Source: Comamonas testosteroni (GTDB taxonomy: Bacteria > Pseudomonadota > Gammaproteobacteria > Burkholderiales > Burkholderiaceae_C). Taken from it: 64,000 nucleotides of DNA. Positions within the stretch are counted from its first letter, which is position 1, and every line of letters starts with the position of its first letter. Location: assembly GCF_003569915.1 (NCBI RefSeq), contig NZ_KZ984440.1, forward strand, positions 62,001 to 126,000. Direction: 5' to 3'. Of this stretch, positions 18,933-28,465 are shown in pieces. The notes under the pieces were generated by a model. That model made no database searches and had not been told where the DNA came from. It saw nothing but the letters and a program-made list of their open reading frames with translations. A program made the position numbers and the translations under genes.

Positions 18933-19217
18933 ATGCCTATTTACGCATACAAGTGTGGCTCCTGCGGTCACGCCAAGGATGTGCTGCAGAAAATCTCGGA
19001 CGCGCCGCTGACCGTGTGCCCAGCTTGCGGGGCCGAGGCCTTTTCCAAGCAGCTCACCGCCCCGGGCTTTCAGCTCAAGGGGTCCGGTTGGTACGCAACG
19101 GACTTCAAGAACAGCGGCAGCAAGCCGGCTGCAAGCACGTCTTCGACTTCTTCATCCAGCGACAGCGCTGCTGCACCTGCGGCCGCTGCTCCTGCCCCGG
19201 CTAGCGCCAATTCCTGA
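18933..19217 (+). CDS. FmdB-family zinc-ribbon protein
   Basis: A 94-residue protein starting MPIYAYKCGSCGHAKDVLQ, with a four-cysteine zinc ribbon (CGSCG and CPACG) and the conserved FSKQLTAPGFQLKGSGWYATDF segment, then a low-complexity Ser/Ala tail. The family is named for a formamidase regulator, but its real function is unknown; many copies lie next to aspS as here. I start it at 18933 because the family begins with MPIY. Confidence 0.88.
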   Translation: MPIYAYKCGSCGHAKDVLQKISDAPLTVCPACGAEAFSKQLTAPGFQLKGSGWYATDFKNSGSKPAASTSSTSSSSDSAAAPAAAAPAPASANS

Positions 19218-19231
19218 GGCTTACCGACACT

Positions 19232-19876
19232 ATGTCTGCATTGCGCAAGTGGTTGATTGCCGGTCTTCTGGTTATCGTTCCTCTGGTGATCACGCTGGGC
19301 GTGCTCAACTGGATCATCGGCACGCTGGATCAGACACTGTCCATCCTGCCCGAGGCATGGCAGCCCGACAAACTGCTGGGCATGCACATCCCAGGCTTCG
19401 GCGTCATTTTGACCCTGCTGATCCTGCTGCTCGTGGGCGGTATCGCCAGCAACTTCATCGGCCGCAAGCTGGTGGGTTGGGGTGATGCGCTGGTGCGCCG
19501 CATTCCCGTGGTGCGCTCCATCTACTCCAGCGTCAAGCAGGTCTCCGATACGGTTTTCTCCGAAAGCGGCAACGCCTTTCGTACTGCCGTGCTGGTGCAA
19601 TGGCCGCGCGAAGGGGTCTGGACCGTCGCTTTTGTCACCGGTACGCCCAGCGGTGAAGTCGCAGCCCTGCTGCGCGATGAATATCTGAGCGTCTTCGTGC
19701 CCACGACACCCAATCCTACGGGCGGTTATTTCGTGATGGTGCGCAAGAGCGAGTGCATCGAGCTCGAGATGAGCGTGGATGCCGCGCTCAAATACATTGT
19801 TTCGATGGGGGTGGTGGCTCCGCCTGATCTCCCTGCTATCGAAGAACACAAACAAACAACCTTGTCGCACCCCTAA
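19232..19876 (+). CDS. DUF502 family membrane protein
   Basis: A 214-residue protein with two hydrophobic segments near the N-terminus (LIAGLLVIVPLVITLGVLNWIIG and VILTLLILLLVGGIASNFIG) and the conserved GWGDALVRRIPVVRSIYSSVKQVSDTVFSE and VPTTPNPTGGYFVMV. It belongs to DUF502, a widespread transmembrane family of unknown function. It sits 14 bp after the fmdB-type gene and 18 bp before aspS, so the three are probably one operon. Confidence 0.87.
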   Translation: MSALRKWLIAGLLVIVPLVITLGVLNWIIGTLDQTLSILPEAWQPDKLLGMHIPGFGVILTLLILLLVGGIASNFIGRKLVGWGDALVRRIPVVRSIYSSVKQVSDTVFSESGNAFRTAVLVQWPREGVWTVAFVTGTPSGEVAALLRDEYLSVFVPTTPNPTGGYFVMVRKSECIELEMSVDAALKYIVSMGVVAPPDLPAIEEHKQTTLSHP

Positions 19877-19894
19877 GGTGCAGGAAGAATTTTC

Positions 19895-21700
19895 ATGGCA
19901 ATGCGTTCCCAATACTGCGGTCTGGTGACCGAAGCCCAGATGGGCGAAACCGTAACGCTGTGCGGCTGGGTGAACCGCCGCCGCGACCACGGTGGTGTGA
20001 TCTTCATCGACCTGCGCGACCGCGAAGGTTATGTGCAAGTGGTGTGCGACCCCGATCGCGCCGAGATGTTCAAGACCGCCGAAGGCGTGCGCAACGAGTT
20101 CTGCGTGCAGGTCAAGGGCATGGTGCGTGCCCGTCCCGCAGGCACGACCAACGACAAGCTCAAGAGCGGCCAGATCGAAGTGCTGTGCCACGAGTTGAAC
20201 GTGCTCAACGCCTCGGTCACGCCTCCCTTCCAGCTCGATGACGACAACCTGTCCGAAACCGTGCGCCTGACAAACCGCGTGCTGGACCTGCGCCGCCCCG
20301 TGATGCAGCGCAATATGATGCTGCGTTACAAGACCGCCATCCAGGTGCGCAACTATCTGGACAAGCTGGGCTTTATCGACATCGAAACCCCTATGCTGGG
20401 CAAGTCCACACCTGAAGGCGCTCGCGACTATCTGGTGCCTTCGCGCGTGCATGACGGCGAATTCTTCGCTCTGCCCCAATCGCCCCAGCTGTACAAGCAG
20501 ATGCTGATGGTGGCCGGCTATGACCGCTACTACCAGATCACCAAGTGCTTCCGCGACGAAGACTTGCGCGCTGACCGCCAGCCTGAATTCACGCAGATCG
20601 ACTGCGAAACTTCGTTCCTGAACGAAGAAGAAATTCGCGCCATCTTCCAGCAGATGATCAAGGAAGTCTTCCAGACCCAGCTGAACGTGGATCTGGGCGA
20701 ATTCCCCATCATGACCTACCAGGATGCGGCTTTCCGCTTCGGTTCGGACAAGCCCGACCTGCGCGTCAAGCTCGAATTCACCGAACTGACTGACTGCATG
20801 GGCGATGTGGACTTCAAGGTCTTCTCCGTGCCCGCAACGACCAAGGGTGGCCGTGTGGTGGCCCTGCGCGTGCCCGGCGGCGCTGCGATCTCGCGTGGCG
20901 AAATCGACGGCTACACCGAATTCGTCAAGATCTACGGTGCCAAGGGCCTGGCCTGGATCAAGGTCAACGAAGTGGCCAAGGGCCGCGAAGGTCTGCAGTC
21001 GCCCATCGTCAAGAACATTCACGACGCAGCGATTGCCGTAATCCTCAAGCGCACCGGCGCTCAGGACGGCGACCTGATCTTCTTCGGCGCCGACAAGGAA
21101 AAGATTGTCAATGACAGCATCGGCGCTCTGCGTCTGAAGGTTGGTCACAGCGAATTCGGCAAGAAGCACGGCCTGTTCGAGGACAAGTGGGCTCCTCTGT
21201 GGGTGGTGGACTTCCCCATGTTCGAGTACGACGACGAGAACAACCGCTGGGCTGCCGTGCACCACCCCTTCACATCGCCCAAGGATGGTCACGAAGACCT
21301 GATGGACAGCGATCCCGGCAAGTGCATCGCCAAGGCCTACGACATGGTGCTGAACGGCTGGGAACTGGGCGGTGGCTCGGTGCGTATCCACCGCGCCGAC
21401 GTGCAGGCCAAGGTGTTTGCTGCGCTGAACATCACGCCCGATGAGCAACGCGCCAAGTTCGGCTATCTGCTGGATGCGCTGCAATACGGTGCACCTCCCC
21501 ACGGCGGCCTGGCCTTCGGTCTGGACCGTCTGATCACGCTGATGACCGGCTCCGAATCCATCCGTGACGTGATTGCCTTCCCCAAGACACAGCGTGCACA
21601 GGACCTGCTGACCCAGGCTCCTTCGCCTGTGGACGAGAAGCAGCTGCGCGAGCTGCACATCAAGCTGCGCAACCCTGCCGTGGTCACGACCGAGGCCTGA
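19895..21700 (+). CDS. aspS: Aspartyl-tRNA synthetase
   Basis: A 601-residue class II synthetase that charges tRNA-Asp. The N-terminal OB-fold anticodon domain is followed by the class II catalytic core with motif 2 in [18 protein letters not shown], the bacterial GAD insertion and motif 3 in [10 protein letters not shown]. Length is normal for bacterial AspRS. Many bacterial enzymes of this type, including those of beta-proteobacteria that also carry GatCAB, are non-discriminating, but this cannot be read here. A strong terminator follows at 21758. Confidence 0.97.
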   Translation: MAMRSQYCGLVTEAQMGETVTLCGWVNRRRDHGGVIFIDLRDREGYVQVVCDPDRAEMFKTAEGVRNEFCVQVKGMVRARPAGTTNDKLKSGQIEVLCHELNVLNASVTPPFQLDDDNLSETVRLTNRVLDLRRPVMQRNMMLRYKTAIQVRNYLDKLGFIDIETPMLGKSTPEGARDYLVPSRVHDGEFFALPQSPQLYKQMLMVAGYDRYYQITKCFRDEDLRADRQPEFTQIDCETSFLNEEEIRAIFQQMIKEVFQTQLNVDLGEFPIMTYQDAAFRFGSDKPDLRVKLEFTELTDCMGDVDFKVFSVPATTKGGRVVALRVPGGAAISRGEIDGYTEFVKIYGAKGLAWIKVNEVAKGREGLQSPIVKNIHDAAIAVILKRTGAQDGDLIFFGADKEKIVNDSIGALRLKVGHSEFGKKHGLFEDKWAPLWVVDFPMFEYDDENNRWAAVHHPFTSPKDGHEDLMDSDPGKCIAKAYDMVLNGWELGGGSVRIHRADVQAKVFAALNITPDEQRAKFGYLLDALQYGAPPHGGLAFGLDRLITLMTGSESIRDVIAFPKTQRAQDLLTQAPSPVDEKQLRELHIKLRNPAVVTTEA

Positions 21701-21757
21701 TTTCTGTCGAATCCCTGAAGTCTTGAGACGTCAGGACTGCAAGGGATCGCCAGCCCC

Positions 21758-21796
21758 AAAGCGCCAGTTCGCATTTTCGCGACTGGCGCTTTTTGT
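21758..21796 (+). terminator. Rho-independent terminator of the aspS operon
   Basis: AAAGCGCCAGTTCGC and GCGACTGGCGCTTTTTG form a long stem followed by a T-run, about 60 bp past the aspS stop. Confidence 0.85.
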
Positions 21797-21960
21797 TTGC
21801 TCATGAACTGATAGCTGCTTGCCTATATCTTGTTTAGACATTGGGCGGCTTTTCGCATTTTTTGTATTTTTAACAAAGACATACAGCTACGAAATTTGAT
21901 GACCATCAAGCTCGGTGGTAACTCAAACAGCTGTCACAGAGGTCGCGCTAATATGCGCAG

Positions 21961-22455
21961 ATGAGTTCCAGGCCTTTCAAGATTCCGCAGTCCGTGCTGG
22001 TGGTGATCTACCGCGACAGCGGGCAGGTTCTGCTGCTGCGCCGCACCGTGGCCGCGCCGGGCGGAGAGCCGTTCTGGCAATCCGTCACTGGCAGCAAGGA
22101 CCGCGTGGATGAAGACTGGCGCGAGACCGCCATCCGCGAAGTGTTGGAAGAAACCGGCATCGATGCGCGTGCAGAGGGCTGTTTGTTGACGGACTGGGAA
22201 CTTGAGAATGTCTACACCATCTATCCCGAGTGGCAGCACCGCTATGCGCCAGGGATATGGCACAACCAGGAGCGTGTATTCGGGCTTCGTGTGCCGTCCT
22301 ACATGCCTGTGCACTTGAATCCGAGAGAGCACACCGCACATGCTTGGCATGATTGGCGCAACGCAGCCCAATGCTGCTTTTCTTCTTCCAATGCCGAAGC
22401 CATCTTGCTGCTGCCGCGCTTCGAGCCCGCGCTGGCTGGCGCCGCGCCTCTTTGA
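21961..22455 (+). CDS. nudB: Dihydroneopterin triphosphate diphosphatase (Nudix)
   Basis: A 164-residue Nudix hydrolase. The Nudix box is GSKDRVDEDWRETAIREVLEETGID, matching G-x5-E-x7-REUxEExG with the usual acidic metal ligands. VLVVIYRDSGQVLLLRR near the start and placement after aspS match NudB, which removes pyrophosphate from 7,8-dihydroneopterin triphosphate in folate synthesis. folE, the preceding enzyme of that pathway, lies 1 kb downstream on the same strand. No clear ribosome site precedes the ATG. Confidence 0.85.
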   Translation: MSSRPFKIPQSVLVVIYRDSGQVLLLRRTVAAPGGEPFWQSVTGSKDRVDEDWRETAIREVLEETGIDARAEGCLLTDWELENVYTIYPEWQHRYAPGIWHNQERVFGLRVPSYMPVHLNPREHTAHAWHDWRNAAQCCFSSSNAEAILLLPRFEPALAGAAPL

Positions 22456-22469
22456 AAAAGTCTGAGCCT

Positions 22470-23234
22470 ATGTCTGAAATTCAGCTGTCCACACCCGCAG
22501 ACCCGCAGATTCTGCGCGTGGCCACCTACAACATCCATAAAGGCGTGCAGGGCCTGGGCCCGGCGCGACGCCTGGAAATTCACAACCTGGGTCTGGCGGT
22601 GGAGCAGCTTGACGCCGACATCGTCTGCCTGCAGGAAGTGCGCAAGATGAACCGCAAGGAAGAGCAGTACTTCGACCGCTGGCCCAATGTGCCGCAGGCC
22701 GAATATCTGGCTCCCGAAGGCTATGAATCCGTCTATCTGACCAATGCCTACACCAAGGATGGCGAGCACGGCAATGCGCTGCTCAGCCGCTGGCCGGTGA
22801 TTGGTTACCAGCACGAGGACATTTCCGACCACCGCTTCGAGCAGCGCGGCCTGCTGCATGTGGAGCTGGACATTCAAGGCAAGCGCGTGCACTCCATCGT
22901 GGTGCACCTGGGGCTGATTCCCGGCAGCCGCATCCGCCAGATTGCCTTGCTGCAGCGCTTTATCGAGCGCGAGGTGCCGCCCAATGCCCCTTTGGTGGTG
23001 GCGGGCGACTTCAACGACTGGGGCAATCAGATCAAGCGCATGCTGGCGGGCTTTGGCCTGTTTGAGTTTGACGAGACCAAGGGCATCTCCACCTACCCCT
23101 CGCGCCTGCCGATTGCGCAGCTCGACCATATCTATGTGCGTGGGCTGACGCCGCTGGGGCTGCAGGTGCCCAGGGGACGTATCTGGTGGCGGATGTCGGA
23201 TCATTTGCCGCTCATAGCCGAGTTTCGGCTATGA
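22470..23234 (+). CDS. Endonuclease/exonuclease/phosphatase (EEP) family protein
   Basis: A 254-residue EEP-fold protein with VATYNIHKGVQG, IVCLQEVRKMN, HGNALLSRWPV, VVHLGLIPGSRIRQI, GDFNDW and SDHLPLIAEF, so all metal and catalytic residues of the fold are present. In Burkholderiales such a gene commonly precedes a cardiolipin synthase; none follows here. The substrate could be a nucleic acid, a phosphoinositide-like lipid or another phosphodiester. I start it at 22470, 14 bp after nudB. Confidence 0.82.
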   Translation: MSEIQLSTPADPQILRVATYNIHKGVQGLGPARRLEIHNLGLAVEQLDADIVCLQEVRKMNRKEEQYFDRWPNVPQAEYLAPEGYESVYLTNAYTKDGEHGNALLSRWPVIGYQHEDISDHRFEQRGLLHVELDIQGKRVHSIVVHLGLIPGSRIRQIALLQRFIEREVPPNAPLVVAGDFNDWGNQIKRMLAGFGLFEFDETKGISTYPSRLPIAQLDHIYVRGLTPLGLQVPRGRIWWRMSDHLPLIAEFRL

Positions 23235-23338
23235 GCACCCCCTGAGGCGCTTTGCGCCTTCCCCCTCTCTGCTTCGCGGAGGGGGACGACGCCATCGCTG
23301 CGAGGCGGCTCTTGCTCGGCGTCTCTCGCCTGGGGCGG
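23235..23338 (+). repeat. Dispersed ~100-bp intergenic repeat, family 1, copy D
   Basis: CCCCCTGAGGCGCTTTGCGCC, a CCCCCTCTC...GGAGGGGG hairpin and GCGGCTCTTGCTCGG. It begins immediately after the EEP stop codon. Confidence 0.75.
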
Positions 23339-23451
23339 GGTGGTTTTTAGATTGCTACTGAAACCATAGCTTGCCGCGCTATGTAAACCTGCATTTGAGG
23401 GGCATAGCCTTTGGGACAGCGGGAGCTTGATTCACTGGTACCATTCTTGGC

Positions 23452-24177
23452 ATGTTCAGAGAACTCGCCGACATGAATAAAGACAACCAGACCGACGAAG
23501 GCACGCCCGTCTCGGTCAAGATTCGCGAGCGGCTGCAGGCAGCGAACAAGCGCTTTCACGCCAACGACAATATTTCCGAATTCATCGAGCCCGGCGAGCT
23601 GGAAAAGCTGCTCGATGAGGTCGAAGCGAAAATGCAGACGGTGCTCGATTCCATGGTGATCGACACCGAGCACGACCACAACACGCGCGCCACGGCGCGC
23701 CGTGTGGCCAAGATGTATTTGAACGAGGTCTTCCGCGGGCGCTATGTGGCCCAGCCTGCGATTACCGAATTCCCCAATGCTGAGCACCTGAACGAGCTGA
23801 TGATCGTCGGCCCCATCACCGTGCGCAGTGCCTGCAGCCACCATCTGTGCCCCGTGATCGGCAAGATCTGGGTGGGCGTGCTGCCCAACAAGAACACCAA
23901 TGTCATCGGCCTGTCCAAGTACGCGCGCCTGGTGGACTGGATCATGGGCCGCCCGCAGATTCAGGAAGAAGCCATCATTCAGCTGGCCGACCTGATCATG
24001 GAAAAAACCCGTCCCGACGGTCTGGCCGTGGTCATGGAGGCATCGCACTTTTGCATGTCCTGGCGCGGTGTGCGCGAGATGGACTCCAAGATGCTCAACT
24101 CCGTGATGCGAGGTGCCTTCCTCACGAATAACGAGCTGCGTCGCGAGTTCCTCTCCCTGATCGCTTCACGCAAGTAA
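23452..24177 (+). CDS. folE: GTP cyclohydrolase I
   Basis: A 241-residue GTP cyclohydrolase I that makes 7,8-dihydroneopterin triphosphate, the first committed step of folate synthesis. Zinc ligands are kept: Cys and His of SACSHHLCP and the Cys of EASHFCMSWRGVRE. HDHNTRATARRVAKMY and the PVIGKIWVGVLPN strand are also visible. The sequence after the zinc site (CPVIGK) departs from the usual E. coli-type pattern, placing it in a distinct branch. The start may be Met8 at 23473; neither ATG has a strong ribosome site. Confidence 0.92.
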   Translation: MFRELADMNKDNQTDEGTPVSVKIRERLQAANKRFHANDNISEFIEPGELEKLLDEVEAKMQTVLDSMVIDTEHDHNTRATARRVAKMYLNEVFRGRYVAQPAITEFPNAEHLNELMIVGPITVRSACSHHLCPVIGKIWVGVLPNKNTNVIGLSKYARLVDWIMGRPQIQEEAIIQLADLIMEKTRPDGLAVVMEASHFCMSWRGVREMDSKMLNSVMRGAFLTNNELRREFLSLIASRK

Positions 24178-24202
24178 TTGATGGTCTGACCTTTCTCCCC
24201 TC

Positions 24203-24230
24203 AAAAGGCTGCGCGCTGCGCGGCCTTTTG
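24203..24230 (+). terminator. Rho-independent terminator after folE
   Basis: AAAAGGCTGCGC and GCGCGGCCTTTTG arms with a short centre, about 25 bp after the folE stop. Confidence 0.75.
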
Positions 24231-24244
24231 CATTTCTGGCTTCC

Positions 24245-25135
24245 ATGTCTCTTCAAGCGTTCTTCCTCATCATCCTCGCGGGCCTGATTCATTCGGGCTG
24301 GAATATCGTGGCCAAGAAGGCGGGGGGCGATGCACGCTTTTCGCTCTATACCTCCATCTGCAATGCCATCATCTGGCTGCCGCTGGGCTGGTGGCTGGGC
24401 AAGGATGTGGTGCCCACCTGGGGCTGGATGGAGTGGATCTTCGTCACGGCCAGCGCCGTGCTGCATGTGTTTTATTTTGTCGTGCTGCTGCGCGGCTACC
24501 GCGTGGCCGACCTCACCGTGGTCTACCCGCTGGCACGCGGCAGCGGGCCGCTGATCTCTTCGCTGGTGGCCATTACTTTTCTCGGCGAGCATCTCTCCAT
24601 CCTGGGCGCGGCAGGCATTGCCGGAGTGGTGATCGGTGTGTTCCTGATCGCCGGCGGTCCGCGCATGATCATTGCCATACGCGATGGCAAGGACGCCGAG
24701 GCGCGTCAGCGTGTGCTCTCGGGCCTGTACTACGGCTTGCTCACGGGCCTGTTCATCGCGGGCTATACGGTGGTGGACAGCTATGCCGTCAAGGTGCTGC
24801 TGATGTCGCCGATTCTGGTGGACTATGTGGGCAATCTGATTCGTCTGGTCATACTGGCGCCGCTGGCCGTCCAGGATTGGGGCGAGACCAAGCGCCTGTG
24901 GCGCGTGCAGTGGCGTTATGCGGCCATCGTGGCGCTGTTCAGTCCCATTGCCTATGTGCTGGTGCTGTACGCGGTGCAGACCGCGCCCATCTCCCACGTC
25001 GCGCCTGCGCGTGAAGTGTCCATGCTGTTTGCGGCGCTGATTGGCGGCAAGCTGCTGGGAGAGGGCGACCGCGCGCTGCGCATCACTGGCGCCATCATGA
25101 TTGCGCTGGGCGTGACGGCTCTAGGTCTGGGCTGA
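24245..25135 (+). CDS. EamA-type (DMT superfamily) transporter
   Basis: A 296-residue membrane protein with about ten hydrophobic segments forming two EamA repeats. The first ends near GGPRMIIAIRDGKDAEARQR, a cytoplasmic loop of about 20 residues, and the second begins at LSGLYYGLLTGLFIAGYTVVD. The family exports amino acids and other metabolites. The substrate is unknown. It stands alone between a terminator and the LysE gene. Confidence 0.85.
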   Translation: MSLQAFFLIILAGLIHSGWNIVAKKAGGDARFSLYTSICNAIIWLPLGWWLGKDVVPTWGWMEWIFVTASAVLHVFYFVVLLRGYRVADLTVVYPLARGSGPLISSLVAITFLGEHLSILGAAGIAGVVIGVFLIAGGPRMIIAIRDGKDAEARQRVLSGLYYGLLTGLFIAGYTVVDSYAVKVLLMSPILVDYVGNLIRLVILAPLAVQDWGETKRLWRVQWRYAAIVALFSPIAYVLVLYAVQTAPISHVAPAREVSMLFAALIGGKLLGEGDRALRITGAIMIALGVTALGLG

Positions 25136-25232
25136 GGCGGAAAGCGCCTTCAAGACATCGAATTTGTAGAAAATATGCCTTTAGTCCAGTAAATATATGG
25201 ACTAATTGCTATTGTTTTAAGAGTTGCATTGA

Positions 25233-25880
25233 ATGCCCAGCATTGAAACCCTGATCACCTTCTTTGGCGTGGCCGTGCTGCTGGGCCTGAGCCCCGGCCC
25301 GGACAATCTGTTTGTACTGGTGCAATCGGCCCAGCGCGGCTGGCGTGTGGGTCTGTGCGTGGTGCTGGGGTTGTGTCTTGGCATTGTGGGCCACACAGCA
25401 GCCGTGGCACTGGGGCTGGCGGCGCTGGTGGCGGCATCGCCCATGCTGTTTACCGTCATCAAACTGTGCGGCGCAGCCTATCTGCTCTATATGGCCTGGG
25501 GGGCGTGGAATGCGCCAGTAGCGGTTGAAGAAACTGCCAAAGCCCAGACCGAGCGCGATGTGCTGACATTCCAGGCCGCATTGAAGTGGGCAGGGCGGGG
25601 TGTGGTCATGAATCTGACCAACCCCAAGGTGCTGATCTTCTTTCTGGCCTTTTTGCCCCAGTTTGCCGACCCCGCGCGCGGCAGCGTGGGTCTGCAGGTC
25701 ATGGTGCTGGGCTGCGTCTTCATGCTGGCCACGCTGCTGGTGTTTGGCTCCATCGCCTGCGGCTCGGGCCTGTTTGGCCAGATCCTGCAACGCTCAGTCC
25801 GCGCCCAGCGCTGGCTCAATCGAATTGCCGCGACAGTATTCGGTGCGTTGGCCCTGCGCCTAGTCATGGTGCAGCGTTAA
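25233..25880 (+). CDS. LysE/RhtB family exporter
   Basis: A 215-residue protein with six hydrophobic segments and the family signature FFGVAVLLGLSPGPDNLFVLVQS with RGWRVGLCVVLGLCLG and LTNPKVLIFFLAFLPQF. LysE-type proteins export amino acids or related small molecules. The gap ahead contains a family 2 dispersed repeat (25177-25212), which may carry its promoter. The cargo is not predictable. Confidence 0.87.
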   Translation: MPSIETLITFFGVAVLLGLSPGPDNLFVLVQSAQRGWRVGLCVVLGLCLGIVGHTAAVALGLAALVAASPMLFTVIKLCGAAYLLYMAWGAWNAPVAVEETAKAQTERDVLTFQAALKWAGRGVVMNLTNPKVLIFFLAFLPQFADPARGSVGLQVMVLGCVFMLATLLVFGSIACGSGLFGQILQRSVRAQRWLNRIAATVFGALALRLVMVQR

Positions 25881-25896
25881 AAACTGGCGCACTCCA

Positions 25897-26002
25897 AAGC
25901 CAGAGACAGCGAGGAAGGGCCGCCCCGCACCGAGGCTGTCGTCCCCCTTCCCGCGTAGCGAGAGAGGGGGGAAGGCGCGTAGCGCCTCAGGGGGGAGCTT
26001 GC
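25897..26002 (-). repeat. Dispersed ~100-bp intergenic repeat, family 1, copy E
   Basis: On the minus strand it reads CCCCCCTGAGGCGCTACGCGCC, then a CCCCC...GGGGG hairpin and GGGGCGGCCCTTCCTCGCTG. It follows the stop of the leftward binding-protein gene and lies between it and the convergent LysE gene. Confidence 0.75.
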
Positions 26003-26007
26003 CGTCC

Positions 26008-27495
26008 TTATCCCCAGGATAAGGACGACAAGTCATTAACAAACACCGGCATATCCTTCCACAGCCCGCGCAGCTTCTTGTCTGCCACCGTCACCCATTG
26101 CGGGGTGTAGAGGAAGCCGTGCACCGCATCTCTGGCCAGCAGGCGCTGTGCATCGCCCAGCAGGCGTGAGCGGTCTGCCGGGCGGGGCTGGTTCTTGATC
26201 TTCTCGAATAGATCATTGAACTCCTGCGAGTGGTAGTTCCAGTAGTAATCGGGCTTGGCAAAGTTGCCCAGATCAAACGGCTCCACATGCGAGATGATGG
26301 ACAGGTCGTAGTTCTTGTTGGTGTAAGTGCCTGACAGCCACTGCGCCCATTCCACGTTCTGCAGTTTGACCTGAATGCCGATCTTGGCCAGTTGCGCGGC
26401 AATCAGCTCGCCGCCCTGGCGTGCATAGGGCGTGGGCGGCAGCGTCATGGTCAGCGACAACGGGGCCTTGATGCCGGCCTCGGCCATCAGCGCCTTGGCT
26501 TTTTCCAGATCAAAAGGGTTCACGCCCGTGGTGTCCACATAGCCAAAGGCCGTGGGCACGTAATAGCTGCCAATGGGCACGCCATAGCCGTCTGCAGCAC
26601 CGGCAATCACGGCTTTGCGGTCAATGGCTGCGGCAATGGCGCGGCGCACGCGCACATCGTTCAAGGGCTTTTTGCCATGGTTGATGGCCAGAATGGTCTT
26701 GGCGCGCGAGTTGCTCACCACCACCTGAAAGCGCGGGTGGCGCTGGAACTGGGGCACGCTGCGTGGCGTCACGCGCGGGAAGGCATCGACATCACCGGCC
26801 AGCAGCGCGGCCACTTGTGCGGCCGGGTCGGGGATAAAGCGAAACACCGCACGCTTGATGCGAATGCTTTGCGGTGCACGAAAGCCGGGCCATGCGGTTA
26901 GCGTGACTGAAGCGCCCTTGCTCCACGCGCTGAGCACATAGGGGCCAGTGCCTACGGGCTTGGTGGCGTTGCTGGCCGCGCTCTTGGGTTCGACGATGAT
27001 CGATGTCGCCTGGCCCATCACGAACAGAAAGTCCGGGTCGATGTCCTTGTTGGTGATGACCACGGTGTGCTCATCCACCACCTTGGTGCTCAGATTGCTG
27101 AAGGTGCGCTTGTCCTTGTTGGTGCTCTTGTCGCCTGCAGCGCGGTCGAACGAGAACTTCACGGCAGCGGCGTTGAAGGGCTCGCCGTTGTGGAACTTCA
27201 CCCCCTTGCGCAGGCGGAAGGTGTAGGTCTTGAGGTCGGACGAGACCTCCCAGCTTTCGGCCAGCAGTGGCGAGACGCTGCCGTCCGAGTTGATCTTGGT
27301 GAGCGTCTCGAACAGGTTGTAGTGCACGATCTCGGCGATCGACGAGGCTGCGCCCGCGCTGGGGTCCAGTCCTGGTGGCTCCAGTGTCATGGCCAGCGTG
27401 ACACTGTCTTTTCTGGCCTGGGCCATGGCAGGCCAGGCGGCAAACAAAGGCAAGCTGGCAGCCGAGCTGGCCAGCAAGGAGCGGCGATTGAGCAT
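26008..27495 (-). CDS. Peptide/nickel-type ABC transporter substrate-binding protein (family 5)
   Basis: A 495-residue periplasmic binding protein with a twin-Arg-like/Sec signal MLNRRSLLASSAASLPLFAAWPAMA, then VTLAMTLEPPGLDPSAGAASSIAEIVHYNLFETL, typical of SBP family 5 (DppA/OppA/NikA). The start at 27495 has a CCGGAGAC ribosome site; the frame is open upstream but outside the gene. It is the last gene of a five-gene leftward operon of two permeases, two ATPases and this receptor. Peptides are the usual ligands, but glutathione, opines or nickel chelates are also transported by this family. Confidence 0.9.
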   Translation of the reverse strand: MLNRRSLLASSAASLPLFAAWPAMAQARKDSVTLAMTLEPPGLDPSAGAASSIAEIVHYNLFETLTKINSDGSVSPLLAESWEVSSDLKTYTFRLRKGVKFHNGEPFNAAAVKFSFDRAAGDKSTNKDKRTFSNLSTKVVDEHTVVITNKDIDPDFLFVMGQATSIIVEPKSAASNATKPVGTGPYVLSAWSKGASVTLTAWPGFRAPQSIRIKRAVFRFIPDPAAQVAALLAGDVDAFPRVTPRSVPQFQRHPRFQVVVSNSRAKTILAINHGKKPLNDVRVRRAIAAAIDRKAVIAGAADGYGVPIGSYYVPTAFGYVDTTGVNPFDLEKAKALMAEAGIKAPLSLTMTLPPTPYARQGGELIAAQLAKIGIQVKLQNVEWAQWLSGTYTNKNYDLSIISHVEPFDLGNFAKPDYYWNYHSQEFNDLFEKIKNQPRPADRSRLLGDAQRLLARDAVHGFLYTPQWVTVADKKLRGLWKDMPVFVNDLSSLSWG

Positions 27496-27643
27496 CAACA
27501 AAGTCTCCGGTGGGGATGAGCCTGAAAAGGCTCGCAGAAAAAGCGGCAGACCACGGCAGCAAGGCCGCATCTGTTTCATCTGTCTTTTTACACCACACAG
27601 CGGGATATACCTGCTGTCGGCAGGCATATAAAGACTCAATTTC

Positions 27644-28465
27644 TTAAAGGATGCGAGGCGCAGCCTTGACCAGCGCCTGGGTGTATGGGTGCTCGGGCGC
27701 GCTGAACAGCTTTTGCGGCGTGCCGCGCTCCACAATCTCGCCCTGATACAGCACGATGACCTGGTCGCAGACATGCTGGACCACGGCCAGATCGTGGCTA
27801 ATGAACAGATAGGACAGCCCCAGATCGCGTCGCAGGTCCTGCATGAGATTGAGCACCTGGGCTTGCACCGAGACATCGAGCGCGCTGACCGGTTCATCGG
27901 CCACGATGAGTCTGGGCTTGGTGATCAGCGCGCGGGCAATCGCAATGCGCTGGCGCTGGCCGCCAGAGAATTCATGCGGGTACTTGTCAGCGTCCTGCGC
28001 GCGCAGGCCGACCTGCTCCAGCACCGTCTGCACCTGCTGGCGCTGGGCTTCGGGGCTGAGCTTTTCGCCCAGCGTGATCAGTGGTTCGCTGACGATGCGC
28101 TGCACCGTCATGCGCGGGTCCAGCGATCCGTAGGGGTCCTGAAACACCATCTGAAAATCACGCCGCGCGGCGCGCAACTCGTGCTCGCCAAGCTGGTGCA
28201 GATTGCGGCCCATCAGCTCCACCGTGCCTTCGGTCGGCTTGTCCAGCGCCATGACCAGCCGCGCAAGCGTGGACTTGCCCGAGCCCGATTCGCCCACCAC
28301 GCCCAGGCTTTGCCCGGCCCGCAATTCAAAGCTCACGCCACGCAGCGCCTGCAAAGGCTCTGCAGCACGCCATAGCGAGGTTCTGGGGCGGGAATATGAG
28401 CGTTTCAGGCCGCTAGTCCTGAGAAGTATTACGCTATCAGCTATTGATTTGATAGTGTTACTCAT
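27644..28465 (-). CDS. Peptide ABC transporter ATP-binding protein (DppF/OppF type)
   Basis: A 273-residue ATPase with Walker A GVVGESGSGKST, signature FSGGQRQRIAIARALITKP, Walker B LIVADEPVSALD and the switch histidine in LFISHDLAVV. I start it at 28465, where ATGAGTAA overlaps the stop of the preceding ATPase gene. The first 20 or so codons (about SIADSVILLRTSG) are encoded by a family 2 dispersed repeat at 28409-28445, so the N-terminal extension looks like read-through of an inserted repeat rather than original protein. Confidence 0.9.
   Translation of the reverse strand: MSNTIKSIADSVILLRTSGLKRSYSRPRTSLWRAAEPLQALRGVSFELRAGQSLGVVGESGSGKSTLARLVMALDKPTEGTVELMGRNLHQLGEHELRAARRDFQMVFQDPYGSLDPRMTVQRIVSEPLITLGEKLSPEAQRQQVQTVLEQVGLRAQDADKYPHEFSGGQRQRIAIARALITKPRLIVADEPVSALDVSVQAQVLNLMQDLRRDLGLSYLFISHDLAVVQHVCDQVIVLYQGEIVERGTPQKLFSAPEHPYTQALVKAAPRIL
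28409..28445 (+). repeat. Family 2 dispersed repeat inside the 5' end of an ABC ATPase gene
   Basis: GGCCGCTAGTCC followed by AGTATTACGCTATCAGCTATTG matches the other family 2 copies, with orientation as at 31888. It is read as codons for the ATPase N-terminus. Confidence 0.6.

Noticed and set aside
19070-21658. 862-residue minus-strand frame
   Set aside because: It is the antisense shadow of aspS and its upstream genes, caused by GC-rich codon bias; it has His/Gln/Val-biased composition.
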